Of a stretch of DNA of 54,983 nucleotides, positions 34,057 to 42,539 are shown one piece after another. This DNA comes from Dethiothermospora halolimnae. Lineage in GTDB: Bacteria > Bacillota > Clostridia > Tissierellales > VENL01. Each line of letters opens with the position of its first letter. The first letter of the stretch is position 1. Under the pieces are notes generated by a model, which was not told the origin of the DNA, did no database searches, and saw nothing but the letters and a program-made list of their open reading frames with translations. Both the position numbers and the translations under genes were made by a program. The stretch covers positions 1-54,983 of the forward strand of contig NZ_JBAKFX010000024.1 in the NCBI RefSeq assembly GCF_037577855.1, read 5' to 3'.

Positions 34057-34812
34057 TTGAATTATATTATTATAACGGGAGCATCTAAAGGACTGGGAAA
34101 GGCTCTAGCTGAGAATATGATGGATGAAAATAATCATTTATTTTGTATTTCTAGAACTGTAAATGAAGAATTAGTGGAAAAAGCTAGAGAAAACTGTACA
34201 AATCTAGATTATATTAAGTATGATTTAAATAATGTTACAGGAATAGAAGGATTAATTGATGATATTTTTTCAAAAATAGATGGAAAAAACGTTGAATCTA
34301 TATACTTAATAAATAATGTAGGTATTGTTACTCCAGTGAAACCCGTTGAGAAATGTAGTGCTGATGAGATTATTAGTAATGTTAATATTAATTTAATGGC
34401 ACCTATGATAATGACCTCAGCTTTTATCAGAAAAACTAAAGATTTAGAGGCCAAGAAAAGAATTATAAACATATCTTCTGGGGCAGGAAAGAGACCTATA
34501 TTTGGCTGGGGACCGTATTGTACATCTAAAGCAGGTTTAGATTTATTCACTAGATGTGTAGGGTTAGAACAGGAAGAAAATAATTATCCTATTGAAATAC
34601 TATCCTTTGGACCTGGTATAATGGATACTGATTTACAAAGAGAGGTAAGGTCATCTAAAAAGGAAGATTTTGTACAGTTAGATGATTTTATAGGATTTAA
34701 AGAAAACGGGAAATTAGCTACACCGGAATCAGTAGCAAATATAATTATTGATTTACTTGAAAAAGATGAGTTTCAACAGGGTGGAGTTGTTGATGTGAGT
34801 GATTTTAGATAA
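34057..34812 (+). CDS. SDR-family NADP reductase, benzil reductase-like
   Basis: A 251-residue short-chain dehydrogenase. Rossmann motif TGASKGLGKAL (about 7-17), NNVG near 88, catalytic Ser in INISSGAG (about 143) and YCTSKAG (Tyr-x3-Lys about 156-160). The pattern and length best fit the sepiapterin reductase/YueD (benzil reductase) group. The natural substrate is unknown. Start TTG 34057 after GAAAGGGAGATGG; the first residues MNYIIITGAS are typical, so the start is secure. Single gene with terminator. Confidence 0.9.
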   Translation: MNYIIITGASKGLGKALAENMMDENNHLFCISRTVNEELVEKARENCTNLDYIKYDLNNVTGIEGLIDDIFSKIDGKNVESIYLINNVGIVTPVKPVEKCSADEIISNVNINLMAPMIMTSAFIRKTKDLEAKKRIINISSGAGKRPIFGWGPYCTSKAGLDLFTRCVGLEQEENNYPIEILSFGPGIMDTDLQREVRSSKKEDFVQLDDFIGFKENGKLATPESVANIIIDLLEKDEFQQGGVVDVSDFR

Positions 34813-34813
34813 A

Positions 34814-34843
34814 AATAATAGGGAGCTCCCTATTATTTTTTTT
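34814..34843 (+). terminator. Intrinsic terminator of the SDR gene
   Basis: AATAATAGGGAG/CTCCCTATTATT (34814-34837) with no loop other than the centre, then six T. Confidence 0.85.
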
Positions 34844-34892
34844 GCTCAAAAAAACATGATATGGGTATGAGAATAGAAAAGGCCAAGCCTAC

Positions 34893-35015
34893 ACTTTAAA
34901 GGGTAACACCGATGTAGCATATTATAAGTTGTTTAAGCCTAAATATAGAAGATAAAATAAGTGTAACAGACTTAAAGGATCCCTTTAGCGGGCAGTGCTG
35001 GTTGCTAAGGAATAC
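34893..35015 (+). pseudogene. Possible IS200 tnpA 3' remnant
   Basis: One frame reads about 30 codons ending IEDKISVTDLKDPFSGQ, which resembles the C-terminus of IS200-type TnpA (a D/K/L-rich stretch closing with a DPF-T/S-G motif). The next bases CCCTTTAGCGGGCAGTGC are also like IS200 3' flanks. Upstream the frame is closed and no catalytic HUH motif is present, so at most a decayed fragment remains. Found by eye only. Confidence 0.28.
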
Positions 35016-35023
35016 ATAATCAT

Positions 35024-35848
35024 TTAATCTATAAAACTCTCTAACTTCTTATTATTAGGAAATTTTTTTCTTAAACCTTGTAAATACTTTTGCGTATACT
35101 CATATCCTTTTGTTGAATTATATATAAGAGCAGTACCTAAATAGTGCTTTAATTTATCTGGTTCTATTTCTTTTAGTTTTTCATTAATTGTAAATGCTTT
35201 ATCATAATTTTCTTTCTTAAGATAACAATCAAGTTTAGTTTCATATAAAAATACTAAGTAGTCTTTGTCATGGTCTTTTTTCAATTCTAATAAATAATCT
35301 ACTTCTTTAATACACTTATCATATTCCATAGCCTCAAAATAAGAATTCAGTAAATAAGAACTTGATAATTGAATAAATGCTGAGTTGTTTTCTTTTTTCT
35401 TATATTTTTCCAAATGCTTAATGGCCTTATCATAATCTCCTGTTTCAAAATATGAAATACCCAAATTCATATATATCCACTTTATTTCTTTACTATATTC
35501 ATTCTTTTTATTACTTTCTGCAGACTTTTTTGCTAAAGTAAAAGTATTTATTGCCTTATTGTAGCTAAGAAGTTTTCGTTCACAAATCCCTTTTCTAAGC
35601 AATGTAGGTACATCTAATTGTCTTTTAGTTTGTATTTTATTATAAATTTTCAGAGCCTTTTTATGTTTTCCATTTTCGTAGTATATATTAGCATCTTCTA
35701 ACGTAAACCTTTTATTATCTTTTATTGTAATATCTTTATCATCCTTCATAGCAACTTCTTTATAAAAAGGGTTAAAGTATATAAAAGCACAACTTATTAA
35801 TACGAATATTGATATTAAATATATATAATTCTTGTATATTTTACGCAT
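35024..35848 (-). CDS. TPR-repeat protein, membrane anchored
   Basis: A 274-residue protein with an N-terminal membrane anchor (residues 8-27) and an outward part of about five tetratricopeptide units, for example ANIYYENGKHKKALKIYNKI (about 53-72), YMNLGISYFETGDYDKAIKHLEKY and YLLNSYFEAMEYDKCIKEVD. It probably binds another protein at the cell surface. ATG 35848 follows AAAGGTGG. Divergent from the secreted-protein gene at 36049 across a mirrored promoter, so the two may be linked. Confidence 0.85.
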   Translation of the reverse strand: MRKIYKNYIYLISIFVLISCAFIYFNPFYKEVAMKDDKDITIKDNKRFTLEDANIYYENGKHKKALKIYNKIQTKRQLDVPTLLRKGICERKLLSYNKAINTFTLAKKSAESNKKNEYSKEIKWIYMNLGISYFETGDYDKAIKHLEKYKKKENNSAFIQLSSSYLLNSYFEAMEYDKCIKEVDYLLELKKDHDKDYLVFLYETKLDCYLKKENYDKAFTINEKLKEIEPDKLKHYLGTALIYNSTKGYEYTQKYLQGLRKKFPNNKKLESFID

Positions 35849-35879
35849 TGTTTACCACCTTTCATCTTTTTGTTTTTTA

Positions 35880-35936
35880 TTGTTGACAAATATATTATAT
35901 TATATTATATTATATTATACTCTTTGTTGTCAACAA
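35880..35936. promoter_or_regulatory. Mirrored divergent promoter with (TATAT)n tract
   Basis: TTGTTGACAA (35880-35889) and TTGTCAACAA (35927-35936) are a perfect 10-bp inverted repeat; each holds a TTGACA -35 box facing inward. Between them lie five exact TATAT units plus TATAC (35891-35920). The tract supplies -10 boxes: TATATT at 35906-35911 for the plus strand (spacing 17) and TATAAT at 35909-35904 on the minus strand (spacing 18). Change in repeat number would shift the overlap of both promoters. Confidence 0.6.
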
Positions 35937-36048
35937 ATGGTTTAACATATTATTTTTTCCTTTCATTTATTGTAATCACTATATAATATTTATATAATAT
36001 CAGTACCTAAGTTAACTTATGGAAGTAAAATAAGGGAGGAGTTTAAAA

Positions 36049-36756
36049 TTGAAAAAAGCATTTAAAAAATTATTTATTTTGAGCATGATTTTTTGTATCA
36101 CAATAGTTCCATTCATAGTAAATGCAACTTCTATCTCAGTATTAGATGATCCGAAAGGAACACATTCTATTAAAACAATTTTTCCTAGAAAATCAAACTC
36201 AAATAGAAATACTATTATGCCTATGATAGATGGATTTGGTACAGAGGTAAGAAAGACAGATTCTGATTCGGATCCTTTGTATGTATGTGGTATAAGAACT
36301 AATGCTTCATTAGAGGTAAAAGTTATAGATGGATTATTTAGAGAAAACTATAATCCTAATACTGGTGAAGTTTATGATACTCAGTTGTTTTTGGATGATA
36401 GAGGAGACATATATATAAACACTCTTAATTCTGAAATAATAAACACTCCTAAATGGGAGGAATATCGTAATAATACAGAATTCAGTACAGTTGCAAAGAT
36501 ACAGGGTGAAGAATATTCTAGTGAATTTTCAAGAACTTTAACTTATGAAGAAGCTCACGACTTTCTGCTAACAGGAGGTATAGATATGTCTATACCAGGA
36601 TTTGGTTCTATTAGCAGTACTGCTGAGTTAAAAGATGCTTATAAATCTTCTGAAACAAAAAGAGTCAGTGCCAAAATGACTCATAACTTTAAAGCTTACT
36701 TTGACGTAGATATGGAGGTAAGGGGATTAGGTAAGATAAAAATATCTGTTAAATAA
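36049..36756 (+). CDS. Secreted protein of unknown function
   Basis: A 235-residue protein with a clear signal peptide (residues 1-26, cleavage after VNA). The mature part is rich in beta-strand-forming residues, with DSDPLYVCGIRTNASLEVKV (one Cys), and ends HNFKAYFDVDMEVRGLGKIKISVK. No family recognised. Start TTG 36049 after GGGAGGAG. It is divergent from the TPR gene and followed by a very strong terminator. Confidence 0.75.
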   Translation: MKKAFKKLFILSMIFCITIVPFIVNATSISVLDDPKGTHSIKTIFPRKSNSNRNTIMPMIDGFGTEVRKTDSDSDPLYVCGIRTNASLEVKVIDGLFRENYNPNTGEVYDTQLFLDDRGDIYINTLNSEIINTPKWEEYRNNTEFSTVAKIQGEEYSSEFSRTLTYEEAHDFLLTGGIDMSIPGFGSISSTAELKDAYKSSETKRVSAKMTHNFKAYFDVDMEVRGLGKIKISVK

Positions 36757-36791
36757 TATATTTTTTTAGTGACTACAAAATGAAAGGAATC

Positions 36792-36840
36792 AAGCTGTCT
36801 TTGAGTATAAAGTACTTTATACTCAAAGACAGCTTTTTTA
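36792..36840 (+). terminator. 44-base perfect palindrome terminator
   Basis: AAGCTGTCTTTGAGTATAAA (36792-36811) and on is followed by its exact reverse complement to 36835, giving a 22-bp stem with no loop bases, then T residues. One of the strongest hairpins in the window. Confidence 0.9.
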
Positions 36841-37021
36841 TAAGAAAGAAACCTTGGAGATGATGAATGTATATTATTGAAAAATAAAGGATCAAAATCA
36901 AAAAAATATAATAATATAATTTAAGCTTTAGGGGAATTTTAATTAGACACATATTATTTTACTTAGAAATACAAAATATGGTATCATAGTAGTTAGATAA
37001 AAAAAGTAGAGGCTGATTAAA

Positions 37022-39376
37022 ATGGAACAAAATATAAGGATAAAGATGTCAGTAAGAAACTTAGTAGAGTTTATAATGCGTTCCGGTGATCTAGATAGTA
37101 GGTTTATGAGTGCTTCTAGAGCAGTGGAAGGAACCTTTGCCCATCAGAAGGTTCAAAACTCGGGTATAGAGGGATATACTCCAGAAGTGACTTTAAGATA
37201 TAATGAAGAATACAAAGGCTTTTTATTTAGTATTGACGGAAGAGCAGATGGTATAATAGAGAGTGATGATAATATAACAATAGACGAAATTAAAAGTACT
37301 ACTAGACCGTTAGAAATTATAGATGAGGATTATAATATGCTTCACTGGGCCCAGGCGAAATCCTATGGATATATATATTGCAAAGATAATAACTTAGATA
37401 ATATTGATATACAGTTAACATACTTCCATCTTGATACAGAAAATATAAAATATATAACTAAGACCTTCACAATAGAAGAGCTAGAGAACTTTTTTTATGG
37501 ATTATTAGATAAATATCTTACTTGGGCAGAGTTTACAAGGGATAGACAACTGGATAGAAATAATTCAATAAAAAATTTAAAATTTCCCTTTGATAAATAT
37601 AGACAAGGACAAAGAGAATTGGCAGTGGCATCCTATAGAACCATAATTGAAAGCAAAAACCTATTTGCACAAGCCCCAACAGGAATAGGGAAAACAATAT
37701 CTACAGCATTTCCATCTATAAAGGCAATCGCAGAAAATGAAACTTCTAAAATATTTTATTTAACAGCTAAGACAATAACTAGACAAGTTGCTGAAGATAC
37801 GGTGGAGATTATGGTGGATAAAGGCTTAAAGGTCAAAACCATAACCATCACAGCTAAGGATAAGATATGTTTTAAAGAGGAAAGTAATTGTAATCCAGAA
37901 TACTGTGAATATGCAAAGGGACATTTTGATAGGATAAATGATGCAATATTAGATATCTTAACAAATGAACATATTATTACTAGAGATAAAGTAGAAGAAT
38001 ATGCTTTAAAACATAGGGTATGTCCATTTGAGTATTCTCTAGATTTGGCTATATGGGCAGATTTTGTAATATGTGATTATAATTATGCCTTTAATCCCAC
38101 AGTGTATTTAAGACGATTTTTTGATGATAATGAAGGGGATTATGTATTTTTAATAGATGAAAGTCATAATTTAGTTGACAGATCAAGGGAAATGTTTTCT
38201 ACTGAACTAAATAAAGAAGACTTTTTAAATTTAAAAAGAATAATGAAGGATAAAGATAAAGAAATAACAAAAGTACTTAAAAGATTAAATAAATTTATGT
38301 TAGATATGAAAAAGAAATGTGGCGATGAGTATAGTTATATACAAAAGGAACATCCAGAAAAGATCTGTGGTCTACTACGAAGATTAACCTCAGAAGCTGA
38401 GGACTGGTTAATAGATAACGAGAAGACTGAAGGGTATCAAGAATTATTAGACTTATATTTTGATGCTATGGCATTTTTAAAGATATCTGAATTTTATGAT
38501 GAAAGATATGTAACTTACGTTGAAAGGGATAGAAAAAATGTATTATTAAAACTATTTTGTTTAGATCCATCTTATCTTCTTAGGGAAGCAATAAAGCGAG
38601 GAAAATCAGCTATATTTTTTTCGGCTACATTAACTCCCTTAGAATATTTTAGCAATATACTAGGGGGAGATAAAAAGGATTATAAAATGGCATTGGCTTC
38701 TCCCTTTGATAGAAATAACTTAGGTTTGATAATTGCTGATAATGTATCAACAAGATACAAAGATAGAGAAAAAACATATGATATTATAGCTGATTATTTA
38801 TACAATATGGTTTCTAGCAAGAAAGGAAATTATATAGTTTTCTTTTCATCCTATAAATATATGAATACAGTGTATGAAATTTTTACAGATAAGTATAATC
38901 AGATAGATACAATAATACAAAATAAGGACATGACAGAGATTGAAAGAGAAGAGTTTTTAATAAATTTTAAGGCAAATAGTGATACTACATTATTAGGATT
39001 TGCAGTATTAGGTGGCATATTCTCAGAAGGAATAGACCTTAAAGGGAAGAGATTAATAGGTACAGTTATAGTGGGGGTAGGTCTTCCAGGTTTGTGTTTA
39101 GAGAGGAATATAATTAGGGACTATTTTAATGAAAAAAATAATATGGGATATGAGTATAGTTATATGTATCCTGGAATGAATAAGGTTTTACAGGCAGCAG
39201 GACGGGTAATAAGGTCTGATGATGATATAGGTACAGTTCTTTTAATAGATGATAGATTTTCATATACAAGCTATAAAAGGTTATTTCCAAAACATTGGAA
39301 TTATTATAAAAGGGCTAGAAACATTAAACAGCTTTCAAATTATTTAAATAATTTTTGGGATAAGAAAAGGAAGTGA
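37022..39376 (+). CDS. DinG/Rad3-type DNA helicase with N-terminal PD-(D/E)XK nuclease-like domain
   Basis: A 784-residue helicase. Residues 1-190 resemble a RecB/Cas4-type nuclease: EGTFAHQKVQ, FSIDGRADGII, TIDEIKST (the E-x-K pair) and QAKSYGYIY. Helicase motifs follow: QxxR-like YRQGQREL, Walker A APTGIGKT (about 218), four Cys of a likely iron-sulfur cluster (about 283-334), DESH box (about 378), SEGIDLKGKR and QAAGRVIRS. It should unwind DNA 5' to 3' and may cut or bind it, in repair. ATG 37022 after AGAGGCTGATTAAA. The patatin gene starts four bases later. Confidence 0.9.
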   Translation: MEQNIRIKMSVRNLVEFIMRSGDLDSRFMSASRAVEGTFAHQKVQNSGIEGYTPEVTLRYNEEYKGFLFSIDGRADGIIESDDNITIDEIKSTTRPLEIIDEDYNMLHWAQAKSYGYIYCKDNNLDNIDIQLTYFHLDTENIKYITKTFTIEELENFFYGLLDKYLTWAEFTRDRQLDRNNSIKNLKFPFDKYRQGQRELAVASYRTIIESKNLFAQAPTGIGKTISTAFPSIKAIAENETSKIFYLTAKTITRQVAEDTVEIMVDKGLKVKTITITAKDKICFKEESNCNPEYCEYAKGHFDRINDAILDILTNEHIITRDKVEEYALKHRVCPFEYSLDLAIWADFVICDYNYAFNPTVYLRRFFDDNEGDYVFLIDESHNLVDRSREMFSTELNKEDFLNLKRIMKDKDKEITKVLKRLNKFMLDMKKKCGDEYSYIQKEHPEKICGLLRRLTSEAEDWLIDNEKTEGYQELLDLYFDAMAFLKISEFYDERYVTYVERDRKNVLLKLFCLDPSYLLREAIKRGKSAIFFSATLTPLEYFSNILGGDKKDYKMALASPFDRNNLGLIIADNVSTRYKDREKTYDIIADYLYNMVSSKKGNYIVFFSSYKYMNTVYEIFTDKYNQIDTIIQNKDMTEIEREEFLINFKANSDTTLLGFAVLGGIFSEGIDLKGKRLIGTVIVGVGLPGLCLERNIIRDYFNEKNNMGYEYSYMYPGMNKVLQAAGRVIRSDDDIGTVLLIDDRFSYTSYKRLFPKHWNYYKRARNIKQLSNYLNNFWDKKRK

Positions 39377-39380
39377 GAAT

Positions 39381-40250
39381 ATGAAAAATATTGGACTAGT
39401 ACTAGAAGGCGGGGGTATGAGGGGAGTATATACAAGTGGTGCTTTAGATTTCTTTATGGATAAAGGATTATACTTTCCATATACCATAGGAGTTTCAGCA
39501 GGAGCATGTAACTCATTATCATATATATCTAGACAAAGAGGAAGAAATAAGATTGTTACCATTGATTATATCGATCATCCTAGATATATAAGTTATAAAA
39601 ATTTAATAAAGAAAAAGTCTATTTTTGATATGGATTTGGTTTTTGATGAAATACCAAATAAGTTAGAACCCTTTGATTTTGATAGGTTTCATTCTTCCAG
39701 TGAAGAAGTAGCCATAGGAGTTACAAATTGTATAACAGGGGAACCGGATTATTTTTATAAAAGTAAATGTAAAGATATTTTAAAAGTAGTAAGGGCATCA
39801 AGTAGTTTACCGTTAGCTGCTCCCATGATAAACATAGATGGAAAAGAATATTTAGATGGTGGCATAGCTGATCCGATACCTATAAAAAAATCCATTTCTG
39901 ATGGGAATGATAAAAATATATTAGTTTTAACCAGAGATAAAACATATAGGAAATCCCCTGTTAAATTAAAGAAACTAATTGAGTTTAAATATTCTGATTA
40001 TCCAGGATTAATTGAGGCCATGACCAGCAGATATGAGAGGTATAATGAAACATTAGATTATATAGAAACATTAGAAAAAGAAGGTAAGGTTATAGTAATA
40101 AGACCTTCAGAACCTCCAAATGTTTCAAGACTTGAAAAAGATAAAGGGAGGCTAACTGATTTATATACTCAAGGTTATAATGATGCTAAGGAATTATATG
40201 ATAAAATTAAGTTATTTATAAAAGAAAAAGGGGTTTGTAAAGGGGAATAA
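39381..40250 (+). CDS. Patatin-like phospholipase
   Basis: A 289-residue serine lipase of the patatin/RssA-YjjU family. Oxyanion motif GGGMRGV (about 10-16), nucleophile G37-V-S39-A-G41, and Asp159 in DGGIADP complete the Ser-Asp dyad. It acts on lipids or lysophospholipids in the cytoplasm or at the membrane. It begins four bases after the helicase stop, with GGAAGTGAG as ribosome site, and is followed two bases later by lepB, so three unrelated functions share one transcript. Confidence 0.92.
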   Translation: MKNIGLVLEGGGMRGVYTSGALDFFMDKGLYFPYTIGVSAGACNSLSYISRQRGRNKIVTIDYIDHPRYISYKNLIKKKSIFDMDLVFDEIPNKLEPFDFDRFHSSSEEVAIGVTNCITGEPDYFYKSKCKDILKVVRASSSLPLAAPMINIDGKEYLDGGIADPIPIKKSISDGNDKNILVLTRDKTYRKSPVKLKKLIEFKYSDYPGLIEAMTSRYERYNETLDYIETLEKEGKVIVIRPSEPPNVSRLEKDKGRLTDLYTQGYNDAKELYDKIKLFIKEKGVCKGE

Positions 40251-40252
40251 TC

Positions 40253-40783
40253 ATGAATATAGAGACTAAAAGAGAGGTTTTTTCTTGGGTTAAAGCTATA
40301 GGAATAGCTCTAGTAATAGGTTTTATTCTAAAGTATTTTGTATTTAGACCTGTAGGGGTGTTAAGTTATTCTATGGAACCAACCCTTAAAGAAGGGGATG
40401 TGGTTATCCTATGGAAGTTTGGTTATAATTTCAAAGAACCTAAGAGGGGAGATATAATAGTTATTAATAATGAAGATAAAATACAAGATAAAAGTTTGGT
40501 AAAGCGAATTATTGGATTACCAAAGGAGAATATAAAGATAAAAGATCAGAAGGTTTACATAGATAGTAAAGAATTAAAACCAGATTATACTGATAAAACT
40601 ACAGATAGTTCAAAGAAAATAGATATTGTTATACCAAAGGAAAAATATTTTGCAATGGGGGATAATAGACCCAATAGCAGAGATAGTCGAGATAAATCAG
40701 TTGGACTTATTGATGAAGATAATATAGAAGGAAAAGTTATATTTAGAATATGGCCACTTAATAGATTTGGTACAGTAAAATAA
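40253..40783 (+). CDS. lepB: Signal peptidase I
   Basis: A 176-residue membrane protease with one N-terminal anchor (about 14-31). Catalytic Ser40 is in SYSMEPTL and Lys84 in LVKRIIGLP; MGDNRPNSRDSR closes the active site. It removes signal peptides from secreted proteins outside the membrane. Typical short Gram-positive form. ATG follows AAAGGGGAATAATC. It ends the helicase-patatin-lepB operon. Confidence 0.95.
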   Translation: MNIETKREVFSWVKAIGIALVIGFILKYFVFRPVGVLSYSMEPTLKEGDVVILWKFGYNFKEPKRGDIIVINNEDKIQDKSLVKRIIGLPKENIKIKDQKVYIDSKELKPDYTDKTTDSSKKIDIVIPKEKYFAMGDNRPNSRDSRDKSVGLIDEDNIEGKVIFRIWPLNRFGTVK

Positions 40784-40812
40784 AAATTTTTATGATAGCT
40801 ATTAAAAATTTT

Positions 40813-40895
40813 ATGATTAAACTTATTACTTTAGTTTATGATTAAACTTATTACTTTAGTTTATGATTGAACTTGTTATTTGAATTATGATTGCA
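40813..40895. repeat. Tandem repeat, about 3.4 units of 25 bases
   Basis: Units start with ATGATTAAACTTATTACTTT at 40813 and 40838, a diverged unit ATGATTGAACTTGTTATTTG at 40863, and a partial unit at 40887. Noncoding, after lepB. Unit length and lack of spacers exclude CRISPR. Confidence 0.75.
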
Positions 40896-40901
40896 ACGGT
40901 T

Positions 40902-40926
40902 GTTGGGGGATTCCTAATCCTCCAAC
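40902..40926. repeat. Module A hairpin copy
   Basis: GTTGGGGGATT (40902-40912), CCT, AATCCTCCAAC (40916-40926), one mismatch in the stem. No full T run follows, so termination is uncertain. Flanks (CGGTT before, TTATTTC after) match the other copies. Confidence 0.65.
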
Positions 40927-41060
40927 TTATTTCTTTATTCCTAAGACAAAATTGACAAAATATGATACAATGGACATACAACATATGGTGGTTAAAAGTT
41001 CTGAAATGAGTCTTGACAACTATATATAGTATTACAAAATATTGAATCTAGGAGGAGGCT

Positions 41061-41702
41061 ATGAAACAAGTGATATTAATAGATGGAGTAGTAGGAGCAG
41101 GAAAAACAACCCTGGGAAGAATATTAGAAAAAGAACTTAATACGGAATTATATGAAGAATTAACAGATCAAGATACCCATAGACTATTAGATAAGTTTTA
41201 TGCAAATAAAAAAAGATGGGCATTTACACTTCAGGTGCATTTTTTAAATAAAAGGTTTCATATGATAAAGGAAATACATAGAAATAATGGAGGTATATTA
41301 GATAGAAGTATATTTGGAGACAGGATATTTGCTTCTATGCTTAATGAGGATGGGGAAATGTCTGATGAAGAGTACAGAACATATTCAACATTACTTGATA
41401 ATATGTTAGAACACTCTAAAAATCCAACTATTCTTATATATCTAAAGTGTAGTGTTGACAAAGCGGTTGAAAGAATAAAACTTAGGAATAGAGGGCTAGA
41501 GGCAACAGTCCCTATAAGGTATTGGGAAAGACTTAATGAAAAATATGAAAATTGGTATCAGGAATATGACTATTCTCCAAAGGTCACTATAGATATGGAT
41601 AGAATTGATTTAAAAAATAAAAATGATAGAAGAGAAGTAATAGACAAAATAAAAAAAGAAATATTATTGATAGAAGATCATAAAGTAGTAGCAAAGCTAT
41701 AA
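41061..41702 (+). CDS. Deoxynucleoside kinase
   Basis: A 213-residue salvage kinase of the dNK/dAK-dGK family, phosphorylating a deoxynucleoside with ATP. P-loop GVVGAGKTT (9-17), catalytic-region E in YEELTDQ, DRS motif ILDRSIFGDRIF, and lid RIKLRNRGLE. The substrate, whether deoxyadenosine, deoxyguanosine or broader, is not clear. ATG after AGGAGGAGGCT is certain. TTGACA lies at 41013-41018. Single gene. Confidence 0.93.
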   Translation: MKQVILIDGVVGAGKTTLGRILEKELNTELYEELTDQDTHRLLDKFYANKKRWAFTLQVHFLNKRFHMIKEIHRNNGGILDRSIFGDRIFASMLNEDGEMSDEEYRTYSTLLDNMLEHSKNPTILIYLKCSVDKAVERIKLRNRGLEATVPIRYWERLNEKYENWYQEYDYSPKVTIDMDRIDLKNKNDRREVIDKIKKEILLIEDHKVVAKL

Positions 41703-41817
41703 AAATAGAGATATGAGATTAAAATTACTTTACTAAATGAAAGTATAGTAATATAATTTTATTATAAGAGGTTAATATTGGTTAAAAGATAAAATTATAT
41801 TATAAGGGGATGTTAGT

Positions 41818-42468
41818 TTGATCAAAAGAATTAAAGAGCCTGTAAATTGTCTAACCCATTTATTTGGGGCTATATTGTCCATAGTCGGATTAGTATTATT
41901 AGTCTATAATGCGGCGGAAACTGCTACGGTTTGGCATATAGTAACTTTCTCTATATTTGGAGCCAGTCTTATTGCCCTATATACCGCAAGTTCTGTGTAC
42001 CATATGCTTGATATATCAAAAAAAATCAATAGGATACTTAGAAAAATAGACCATATGATGATATATTTTTTGATAGCAGGTACATATACTCCCATATGCT
42101 TAGTTGCCCTTAGGGGAGCTTGGGGATGGACTATCTTCACTATTATATGGACAGTTGCAATAGCAGGGATGATTATAAAAGCAGTATGGATAAATGTACC
42201 TAGAATAGTATCAACACTTTCTTATATTATAATGGGGTGGATAGTTGTTATTGCATTTTTCCCCCTTGTAAAGAATCTATCCTTAGCAGGGGTAACATGG
42301 TTAATCCTTGGAGGGGTAATGTATACGGTAGGTGGAGTTATCTATGCATTAAAGAAACCTAATATTACAAATAAATATTTTGGGTTCCATGAGATATTTC
42401 ACATATTTATAATACTAGGTAGCATATGTCATTTTATAGTTATGTTTAATTATATATTATATATTTAG
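41818..42468 (+). CDS. trhA: Hemolysin III family membrane protein
   Basis: A 216-residue protein with seven membrane segments of the HlyIII/PAQR family. Conserved features: EPVNCLTHLFGAILS (7-21), SSVYHMLD (Ser, His) and HEIFHIFIILGSICHF near the end; the three His residues form the putative zinc site. Homologues (YplQ, TrhA) affect membrane lipid balance; true hemolysis is doubtful. Start TTG 41818 after AAGGGGATG. Ends near overlapping hairpins at 42477-42523. Confidence 0.93.
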   Translation: MIKRIKEPVNCLTHLFGAILSIVGLVLLVYNAAETATVWHIVTFSIFGASLIALYTASSVYHMLDISKKINRILRKIDHMMIYFLIAGTYTPICLVALRGAWGWTIFTIIWTVAIAGMIIKAVWINVPRIVSTLSYIIMGWIVVIAFFPLVKNLSLAGVTWLILGGVMYTVGGVIYALKKPNITNKYFGFHEIFHIFIILGSICHFIVMFNYILYI

Positions 42469-42476
42469 AATGAATA

Positions 42477-42523
42477 GCTGGAAATTTTGAATGTTAAAAA
42501 GGCACTTTCCAGCGCCTTTTTAT
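42477..42523. terminator. Terminator with overlapping alternative stem
   Basis: AAAAAGGC (42496-42503) pairs with GCCTTTTT (42514-42521). An alternative stem, GCTGGAAA (42477-42484) with TTTCCAGC (42506-42513), shares bases with it, so only one can form fully. It lies between convergent genes. Confidence 0.6.
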
Positions 42524-42539
42524 TTATAATTAAATATTT

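Noticed and set aside
40813..40895. CRISPR-like tandem repeats
   Set aside because: The units are contiguous with no unique spacers, and no cas genes are in the window.
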